In this document: in pieces, positions 58,484 through 64,000 of the stretch
Layout of the letters: each line of letters opens with the position of its first letter
Position numbering within the stretch: the first letter of the stretch is position 1
DNA from: Oricola thermophila
GTDB taxonomy: Bacteria; Pseudomonadota; Alphaproteobacteria; Rhizobiales; Rhizobiaceae
Length of the DNA stretch: 64,000 nt
Assembly (NCBI RefSeq): GCF_013358405.1
Contig: NZ_CP054836.1
Span: forward strand, 1,488,001-1,552,000
Direction: 5' to 3'
Translations under genes and position numbers: made by a program
Notes under the pieces: model-generated
Told to the model about the DNA's origin: nothing
The model's database searches: none
Seen by the model: only the letters and a program-made list of their open reading frames with translations

Positions 58484-58915
58484 TCACTCCGGCAGTAGCA
58501 TGAAGCCGTTTTCGTCGTTGGGCGCGAAGGGGTTGAAGGCCAGCTCCCACAGGTGCCCGTCCGGGTCGGCGAAATAGCCCGAATAGCCGCCCCAGAACAC
58601 CTTTTCCGGCCTTTTCACCGGTTTCGCACCGCAGGACAGCGCGTGCTCAAAGGCAGCATCGACCTCCGCCTCGCTCGAAAGGTTGTGCGCCAGCGTCACG
58701 CCGGAAAAGCCGGGTTCAGAATCCTCCACGCCGGCGTCCTCCGCCAGGTCCGCCCGCCCGAACAGGCCGAGCACCGTGCCCTTCAGCTTCAGGAAGGTCA
58801 CGCTCTCCTGCGAGGCCGACGACTTCTCGAAACCGAGCCGCTCGTAGAACGCGGTCGATGCGGCCACATCCGCCACGCCGAGCGTGACCATGGTAATGCG
58901 GGGATCTAGGGGCAT
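58484..58915 (-). CDS. VOC-family protein (glyoxalase/dioxygenase fold)
   Basis: A 143-residue vicinal-oxygen-chelate protein. It opens with ITMVTLGVADVAASTAFYERLGF, has FLKLKGTVLGLFGR and ends with GYFADPDGHLWELAFNP, which supplies a metal-binding Glu pattern. The start ATG 58915 is best supported by GGAG 6 bases upstream. The substrate is unknown. Confidence 0.88.
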   Translation of the reverse strand: MPLDPRITMVTLGVADVAASTAFYERLGFEKSSASQESVTFLKLKGTVLGLFGRADLAEDAGVEDSEPGFSGVTLAHNLSSEAEVDAAFEHALSCGAKPVKRPEKVFWGGYSGYFADPDGHLWELAFNPFAPNDENGFMLLPE

Positions 58916-59013
58916 TGCGGACTCCATGACAGAACATAGAGCGAACGTTACGCGACCATCACCCTGCGCGCAAGCACCAGCCCGCCGTGTGATTGCGTGC
59001 CCGCCATGTCCCA

Positions 59014-59466
59014 TCAGAGGGGAATCGCGGTTTCATTCTTCGCGGTCCTGATGACCATCATGGTGACGAAGCGCGCGACATTGGTCTGGTCGCGGAACAG
59101 CCGGTCGCACAGCGCATCGAATTCCTCCATGTCGCGCAGATGCAGCAACAGGACGACATCCGTTTCGCCCGTGACTGCATAGGCCTGCGAGACCGCCTCC
59201 TCCGAGCACGCGAGGTCGAGGAAACGGCGCATGTGCTGTTCCCCGTGAAGCTTCAATTCGACCGTGACCAGGGCCTTGATCACGCGTCCGGCCCTGGCCG
59301 GATTCAGGATAGCTACGATCCGGTCGATAACGCCCGACCGGCGCAGCCGCCGGACGCGGCGCAGGCAACTGGACGGCGACAGACCCACCTCGTCCGCCAT
59401 GTCGACATTCGTGCGCGAGGCGTCGCGCTGCATGATGTTCAGGATTTTCCGGTCAATCCGATCCAC
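59014..59466 (-). CDS. Lrp/AsnC-family transcriptional regulator
   Basis: A 150-residue regulator. The helix-turn-helix lies at about residues 5-55 (IDRKILNIMQRDASRTNVDM and LSPSSCLRRVRRLRRSGVI). A RAM/ligand domain follows with AVTGETDVVLLLHLRDMEEF. The start is GTG 59466 with GGGAGGAAG upstream. A near-perfect palindromic site lies in the divergent promoter region, suggesting control of itself and the membrane-protein gene. Confidence 0.9.
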   Translation of the reverse strand: MDRIDRKILNIMQRDASRTNVDMADEVGLSPSSCLRRVRRLRRSGVIDRIVAILNPARAGRVIKALVTVELKLHGEQHMRRFLDLACSEEAVSQAYAVTGETDVVLLLHLRDMEEFDALCDRLFRDQTNVARFVTMMVIRTAKNETAIPL

Positions 59467-59494
59467 TGATGCTTCCTCCCGCCCCACCAGTCCA

Positions 59495-59520
59495 TGCAAT
59501 AAAATTGCACAAGATTGCAA
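59495..59520. promoter_or_regulatory. Lrp-type operator in the divergent promoter
   Basis: TGCAATAAAATTGCA (59495-59509) is a perfect palindrome of 6-bp arms around AAA. A second inverted pair, TTGCA...TGCAA, overlaps it (59506-59520). It lies between the Lrp gene (start 59466) and the membrane-protein gene (start 59586). Confidence 0.65.
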
Positions 59521-59585
59521 TCTTTGACGAAAAATGCGCAGCGGTCCGGGCTAGCAAGTCGGAATATCGAAACGGGGAATCAGGG

Positions 59586-60587
59586 ATGCGGTTCATCATG
59601 TCCGGCCTGCGCAGGACGCGCGAAACCATCGAGGTCTACTGGCTGCTCGTGCGGATCATGGTTCCGATCATGATCGCGACGGAGCTGCTCTCGAGAATTG
59701 GTGCCATCGAGGCAACCGCCCCGGCGTTTTCCCCCGTCATGCATGCCCTGGGATTACCGGCGGAACTGGGGCTGGCATGGCTGACCGGAATGCTCGTCGG
59801 CGTGTGGGGAGCGGTCGCCCTGGTTTTCGTTCTCGTTCCGGCCTCCTCGCTGACCGTGGCGGACGTCACCGTCTTCTCGTCGCTGATCCTGTTCACGCAT
59901 GCCCTGCCGATCGAGCAGAAGATCATCCAGCAGGCCGGCCCGGGAATGATCGTGACGACGCTGCTGCGCATCGCGGGCGGCCTCGTCTACGCCTTCCTGC
60001 TTCATCACTTGCTCGCGGCGACGGGGTGGCTGTCGTCTCCCGTGGACCCGGCATGGATTCCCATGACCACGACCGCCGACTGGATGGACTTCTTCACCGG
60101 GCTCTTCGAGACCCTGACCTGGATGCTCGTCATCCTTGTCGCCCTGTCCTGGGGACTTGACATCCTGCGCGCCACCGGCGTCCTGAACCTGATGATGAAG
60201 GTGCTTTCGCCCGCGCTGCGCCCGGTCGGGATAAAGGGCGAGGCCGAGCACCTCACCGCCGTCGGCCTGTTTCTGGGAATTTCCTATGGCGCCGGGCTGC
60301 TGATACGCGAGGCGCGGTCGGGCGCGGTCTCGCCGCGCCAGGTCTTCCTGTCATGCACCTTCATGGGATTCGCCCACAGCGTGATCGAGGATACGCTCGT
60401 GGTCATGGCGATAGGTGCGGATATCGGCGGCGTCCTGTTCGGACGGCTGGTCTTCGCCCTCGTCGCGATCGCCGCGGTCGCCGCCCTGCTTCGAAGCGTG
60501 TCGGACAAGACGTTCCACAACTGGGCGTTCCGCTCTGCGCCGCGCGCTCCTGTCGATCGGAATGTACGCACCCCGGCCGACGTGTGA
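59586..60587 (+). CDS. Nucleoside-recognition (Gate) domain membrane protein
   Basis: A 333-residue integral membrane protein with about eight helices. Segments such as FVLVPASSLTVADVTVFSSL, GLFLGISYGAGLLIREA near 235 and FMGFAHSVIEDTLVVMAIG near 265 match the nucleoside-recognition Gate domain family related to spore maturation and nucleoside transporters. The transported compound is unknown. It is divergent from the Lrp regulator, which probably controls it, suggesting an amino-acid-linked signal. Confidence 0.85.
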   Translation: MRFIMSGLRRTRETIEVYWLLVRIMVPIMIATELLSRIGAIEATAPAFSPVMHALGLPAELGLAWLTGMLVGVWGAVALVFVLVPASSLTVADVTVFSSLILFTHALPIEQKIIQQAGPGMIVTTLLRIAGGLVYAFLLHHLLAATGWLSSPVDPAWIPMTTTADWMDFFTGLFETLTWMLVILVALSWGLDILRATGVLNLMMKVLSPALRPVGIKGEAEHLTAVGLFLGISYGAGLLIREARSGAVSPRQVFLSCTFMGFAHSVIEDTLVVMAIGADIGGVLFGRLVFALVAIAAVAALLRSVSDKTFHNWAFRSAPRAPVDRNVRTPADV

Positions 60588-60613
60588 CGGGCCGGCGGCT
60601 GGATGGGCTGCCC

Positions 60614-61426
60614 CTACTCCCCCTTCCACTCCGGCTTGCGCTTCTGCAGGAACGCCCCGATGCCCTCCTCGGCGTCGCGGAACATCATGTTCTCCACCAT
60701 GACATTGGCGCAGTAGTCATAGGCGTCGGACAGGCTCATCTCGGCCTGGCGGTAGAACGCCTCCTTGCCGGTCTTCAGCGTCAAGGGTGATTTGGAAGCA
60801 ATGACTTCCGCGTATTTCTGAACAACCTGATTCAGGTACTCCTTCGGCACGATACGGTTGACCAGGCCGAACTCCTTGGCTGTCGATGCGTCGATCTGCT
60901 CGCCTGTCAGCAGCATCTCCATCGCCTGCTTGCGGTGGACATTGCGCGACAGCGCCACCATCGGCGTCGAGCAGAACAGGCCGATATTGACGCCGGGCGT
61001 GGCAAAAGACGACGTGTCGGTGCACACGGCGAGGTCGCAGGAGGCGACCAGCTGGCAGCCCGCCGCCGTCGCCAGGCCGTCGATCTCGGCGATCACCGGC
61101 TTGGGGTGCGTCACGATCATCTGCATCATCTCCGCGCACAGCCGCATGGTCTTCTCGAAGAAGGCCCTGCCCCGGTCCTCGTCGGCGCGGTGCAGCGTCA
61201 TCTCCTTCAGATCGTGGCCGGCGGAGAACACCTTGCCGGCCGCCGCGATGACGATGACACGCACCGCCTCGTCGTTCCGCGCGTCCTTCAGCGCCTCCAT
61301 CATCGCCTCCATGGTGGCGATCGACAGCGCGTTGGCCGGCGGGTTGGACAGCGTGAGGCGCATGACCGGCCCCTGCATGTCGCGGGTGACGGGCGGCGTC
61401 TCGACGAGGGCGGGCTTGGCGGTCAT
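60614..61426 (-). CDS. Enoyl-CoA hydratase/isomerase family protein
   Basis: A 270-residue crotonase. The first oxyanion-hole segment is KVFSAGHDLKEMT near 65, the second HPKPVIAEIDGLATAAGCQL near 108. The C-terminal EGIGAFLQKRKPEWKG is standard. Compared with fatty-acid hydratases, the first catalytic Glu region (GLATAAGCQLVASCD) lacks the usual GGG/E pattern, so the exact reaction is open. ATG 61426 has GGAGGAA upstream. Confidence 0.9.
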   Translation of the reverse strand: MTAKPALVETPPVTRDMQGPVMRLTLSNPPANALSIATMEAMMEALKDARNDEAVRVIVIAAAGKVFSAGHDLKEMTLHRADEDRGRAFFEKTMRLCAEMMQMIVTHPKPVIAEIDGLATAAGCQLVASCDLAVCTDTSSFATPGVNIGLFCSTPMVALSRNVHRKQAMEMLLTGEQIDASTAKEFGLVNRIVPKEYLNQVVQKYAEVIASKSPLTLKTGKEAFYRQAEMSLSDAYDYCANVMVENMMFRDAEEGIGAFLQKRKPEWKGE

Positions 61427-61528
61427 GCAGGGTTCCTCCCGGAAAGTATCGCTTGACCGGGAACCTACCAGCGGGTCAAACGCGTCCGCAAGCGAGGATT
61501 CAGTCGGCAATTCGTTGGAGGCACGCCC

Positions 61529-61975
61529 ATGGGCAGGACACCGGTTCCCGTCGTCACCATCGAGGAACTCGAGGCGTTCATCGAGCGCGAATTCGCGCAG
61601 GTTCACGCGGACGGCCGGGTCTATTCCATCACCGAGCTCGGCCCCGGTTTCCTGACGCTCCGCCTCGACCCGAACGAGCGGCACCTGCGGCCCGGCGGCA
61701 CCGTGTCGGGCCCGGCGCTGTTCACGCTCGCCGATCTTGCCGCCTATTACGTCATCCTCGCCCATGTTGGGCTGAAGGGCCTGACAGTCACCACCGGCTT
61801 CCACATGGACTTCATGCGCAAGGCCGCGCCGGGGCCGGTCTTCTGCACCGGCACCATACTCAAGCTCGGCAAGCGGCTGGTCGTCGTCTCCATCGCCATA
61901 CGCGACGAGGCGGAGGAACTGGTCGCCCACGGCTCCTGCACCTACTCGATCCCGCCAGGCGATTCAGAGCGGTAA
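61529..61975 (+). CDS. PaaI-family thioesterase
   Basis: A 148-residue hotdog-fold thioesterase with RPGGTVSGPALFTLADLAAY near residues 53-72 and TTGFHMDFMRKA near 90, the conserved PaaI elements. It faces away from the enoyl-CoA hydratase gene and lies upstream of the ribosomal-protein operon. Likely cleaves an acyl-CoA. Confidence 0.88.
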   Translation: MGRTPVPVVTIEELEAFIEREFAQVHADGRVYSITELGPGFLTLRLDPNERHLRPGGTVSGPALFTLADLAAYYVILAHVGLKGLTVTTGFHMDFMRKAAPGPVFCTGTILKLGKRLVVVSIAIRDEAEELVAHGSCTYSIPPGDSER

Positions 61976-62041
61976 AATATTACCTCATTTGCAAGCCGTT
62001 GTTTTTGCACACTTTTCCCCCAAGGACCCGCAAAAGCACAC

Positions 62042-62070
62042 TTGACGCGGCGGCAAAATGGCCGTAAGTG
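62042..62070 (+). promoter_or_regulatory. Possible promoter of rplM-rpsI
   Basis: TTGACG (62042-62047), a 17-bp spacer and TAAGTG (62065-62070) give a plausible alphaproteobacterial promoter about 125 bp before the rplM start. The -10 is weak. Confidence 0.4.
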
Positions 62071-62195
62071 ACCCCCAATCGCGCATGGATCCGTCCGGCG
62101 CGGTTTGTTTTTGCCGGGGCAGCCCGGCAATCCAAGCAACAAGAAAAGCCCGTTCCGGCCCCGCCGGTCCGGGATGAAGCCAAAGGAAAACCCCA

Positions 62196-62660
62196 ATGCG
62201 GACATTCTCGCAGAAGCCCGCGGACGTGCAGAAGAAATGGGTGCTGATCGACGCCGAGGGTCTCGTCGTCGGCCGTCTCGCATCCATCGTCGCCATGCGT
62301 CTGCGCGGCAAGCACAAGCCGACCTACACCCCGCACGTCGACGACGGCGACAACGTGATCGTCATCAACGCCGACAAGGTGGTGTTCACGGGCCGCAAGC
62401 GCGCGAACAAGAAATACTACTGGCACACCGGCCATCCCGGCGGCATCAAGGAACGCACAGCGGCGCAGCTGCTGGAGGGCCGCTTCCCCGAGCGCGTCAT
62501 CGAGAAGGCCGTCGAACGCATGATCCCGCGCGGCCCGCTCGGCCGTCGCCAGATGAAGAACCTGCGCGTCTATGCCGGCGCCGAACATCCGCACGAGGCC
62601 CAGCAGCCGGAAGTGCTCGATGTCGCCGCGCTCAACGCCAAGAACAAGAAAGTGGCCTGA
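62196..62660 (+). CDS. rplM: 50S ribosomal protein L13
   Basis: A 154-residue protein of standard alphaproteobacterial length. [33 protein letters not shown] and [13 protein letters not shown] are conserved L13 segments, and [20 protein letters not shown] is the C-terminal landmark. It assembles early into the large subunit. The gene directly precedes rpsI in the usual two-gene operon. Confidence 0.98.
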   Translation: MRTFSQKPADVQKKWVLIDAEGLVVGRLASIVAMRLRGKHKPTYTPHVDDGDNVIVINADKVVFTGRKRANKKYYWHTGHPGGIKERTAAQLLEGRFPERVIEKAVERMIPRGPLGRRQMKNLRVYAGAEHPHEAQQPEVLDVAALNAKNKKVA

Positions 62661-62665
62661 CCATC

Positions 62666-63151
62666 ATGGCTGAATTGAACTCCCTCGAAGAACTCGGCGA
62701 AGCCGCCGGCACCGCGCCGGCCGAAACGCAGGAAGCCCCGGTCCACGTCCAGAAGCTGGACGAGCACGGCCGCGCCTATGCCACCGGCAAGCGCAAGGAC
62801 GCCGTCGCCCGCGTCTGGATCAAGCCCGGCACCGGCCGCATCACGGTCGGCGGCAAGGACTTCACCGAATATTTCGCGCGGCCCGTCCTGCAGATGATCC
62901 TGCAGCAGCCGCTGGTGGCCGCCAACCGCAAGGGCCAGTACGACATCGTCGCCACCGTCACCGGCGGCGGCCTGTCCGGCCAGGCGGGCGCCGTGCGTCA
63001 CGGCATCTCCAAGGCTCTGACCTACTACGAGCCGGAACTGCGCGGCGTGCTCAAGAAGGGCGGCTTCCTGACCCGCGACAGCCGCGTGGTCGAGCGCAAG
63101 AAGTACGGCAAGGCCAAGGCCCGTCGCTCGTTCCAGTTCTCCAAGCGCTAG
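62666..63151 (+). CDS. rpsI: 30S ribosomal protein S9
   Basis: A 161-residue protein with the N-terminal extension usual in alphaproteobacteria, then [21 protein letters not shown] near 50 and the C-terminal [16 protein letters not shown] whose last residues reach the ribosomal P site. Starts 5 bp after rplM at ATG 62666. A strong terminator follows. Confidence 0.98.
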   Translation: MAELNSLEELGEAAGTAPAETQEAPVHVQKLDEHGRAYATGKRKDAVARVWIKPGTGRITVGGKDFTEYFARPVLQMILQQPLVAANRKGQYDIVATVTGGGLSGQAGAVRHGISKALTYYEPELRGVLKKGGFLTRDSRVVERKKYGKAKARRSFQFSKR

Positions 63152-63178
63152 GGCGCCCGGAACACGGACACTTCGAAA

Positions 63179-63204
63179 GCGGGGCCATCGAGCCCCGCTT
63201 TTTT
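63179..63204 (+). terminator. Intrinsic terminator after rpsI
   Basis: GCGGGGC (63179-63185) and GCCCCGC (63192-63198) form a perfect 7-bp GC stem with a CATCGA loop, followed by six T residues, 28 bp after the rpsI stop. Confidence 0.92.
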
Positions 63205-63262
63205 GTTGCACGGCGCCGGCGCGACGATACAACAGCCCCGCAGCGACGCGAGGAACGACACC

Positions 63263-64000
63263 ATGCCGACCAAGTCCATCGACCACGCCTTCACCGCGAA
63301 GGGCCTGACCGGGGCCGCCACCGACCCGACATATGCGGGCGCGCTCTCCTTCATGCGCCGCAAGTACACGAAGAACCTGAAGGGCGCCGACGCGGTCGTC
63401 TGGGGCATACCCTTCGACGCCGCCGTCTCCAACCGGCCGGGCGCGCGCTTCGGCCCGCAGGCGATCCGCCGCGCCTCCGCCATCATGGACAACGACCCGC
63501 AATATCCGTTCGCGCGCGACCTGTTCGCCGAGATGGCGGTGATCGACTATGGCGACTGCCTGCTCGACTACGGCAACCACCAGAAGACGCCCGCCACCAT
63601 CGAGCGCGAGGCGGCGAAGATCCTGAAATCGGGCGCCTTCCTGGTGTCGCTGGGCGGCGACCACTATGTCACCTGGCCGCTGCTCAAGGCCCATGCCGCC
63701 AGGCACGGCAAGCTGGCGCTGGTCCAGTTCGACGCCCACCAGGACACCTGGTACGACGACGGCAAGCGCATCGACCACGGCTCCTTCGTCGGCCGCGCGG
63801 TGCGTGACGGCGTCATCGACCCGGCGCATTCCATCCAGGTCGGCATCCGCACCCACGCGCCGGAGGATTGCGGCATCGCCATGCTCTACGGCGAGCAGGT
63901 CGAGGAGATGCGGGCGGCGGAAATCGTCGAGGCCATAAAGGCCCGCGTCGGCTCCATGGCCTGCTACATCACCTTCGACATCGACTGCCTCGACCCGGCC
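63263..64000 (+). CDS. Agmatinase/ureohydrolase family protein (partial, runs off the window)
   Basis: The first 246 residues of an arginase-superfamily enzyme. Binuclear Mn ligands are visible in SLGGDHYVT near 132, QFDAHQDTWYDD near 155 and FDIDCLDPA at the window end. It resembles agmatinases (SpeB), which convert agmatine to putrescine and urea, but guanidinobutyrase or related specificities cannot be excluded. The start ATG 63263 follows GAGGAACG. Confidence 0.9.
   Translation, partial: MPTKSIDHAFTAKGLTGAATDPTYAGALSFMRRKYTKNLKGADAVVWGIPFDAAVSNRPGARFGPQAIRRASAIMDNDPQYPFARDLFAEMAVIDYGDCLLDYGNHQKTPATIEREAAKILKSGAFLVSLGGDHYVTWPLLKAHAARHGKLALVQFDAHQDTWYDDGKRIDHGSFVGRAVRDGVIDPAHSIQVGIRTHAPEDCGIAMLYGEQVEEMRAAEIVEAIKARVGSMACYITFDIDCLDPA

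Noticed and set aside
1..64000. CRISPR array, rRNA operon, integrase or prophage genes
   Set aside because: No regularly spaced repeats with spacers, no rRNA sequence and no tyrosine or serine recombinase frame was recognised.

Overview
The window looks like a chromosomal stretch of a GC-rich alphaproteobacterium, probably in the Hyphomicrobiales near Mesorhizobium, Aminobacter or Nitratireductor. The reasons are the style of the L13/S9 pair, the abundance of peptide-type ABC and TRAP importers, the IS types and the DctP/LuxR/GlxA style regulation. The genus is inference. Conserved genes lie at the right edge (thioesterase, L13, S9, an agmatinase-like gene). Most of the rest is accessory catabolic DNA mixed with insertion sequences.

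Left part (1-7.1 kb, minus strand): one operon runs from an XRE-cupin regulator through a family-5 solute-binding protein, two permeases and two ATPases to a GAF protein and the start of a hydantoinase/oxoprolinase gene. Stop and start codons overlap at nearly every junction. At 7.1-18.1 kb is a mosaic. An IS5-family element is split by an IS110-superfamily (IS1111-like) element. A fluoroacetate-dehalogenase-like hydrolase follows, then an enoyl-CoA hydratase broken by an IS3 element, a thioesterase, two LysE exporters, a LysR regulator, a cupin protein, and a second IS5 copy in the opposite orientation.

18.3-26.4 kb (plus strand): an amide uptake and hydrolysis operon. AmiC-like sensor and AmiR-like ANTAR antiterminator come first, then two permeases, a binding protein, an acetamidase/formamidase and a double ATPase. 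A strong intrinsic terminator lies just ahead of the first gene and fits antitermination control. At 26.4-28.8 kb is a graveyard of IS fragments plus a scrap of a MmeI-like methyltransferase.

28.8-34.7 kb (minus): a TRAP operon with thiolase and acyl-CoA ligase, ending in a short-chain dehydrogenase cut by an IS. It faces a PAS-LuxR regulator across three TACGTA boxes. 35.7-43.6 kb (minus): a compact four-gene defence-like operon encoding a MmeI/YeeA-like N6-adenine methyltransferase without an evident nuclease site, a DUF262-HNH protein, an SF2 helicase and a GIY-YIG (T5orf172) protein. It lies next to tRNA-Gly(CCC) and an attachment-like repeat. This operon is the best candidate for an undescribed system.

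44.3-54.4 kb (minus): a DUF475/TerC-like membrane protein, then a third peptide-type ABC importer in one operon with aldehyde dehydrogenase, an enolase-superfamily enzyme and a zinc alcohol dehydrogenase, opposite a GlxA-type regulator. 55.9-58.3 kb: two unknown secreted proteins behind an FNR/FixK-like box. 58.5-64 kb: VOC protein, Lrp regulator with a clear palindromic operator, nucleoside-recognition membrane protein, enoyl-CoA hydratase, thioesterase, rplM-rpsI and a partial agmatinase-like gene.
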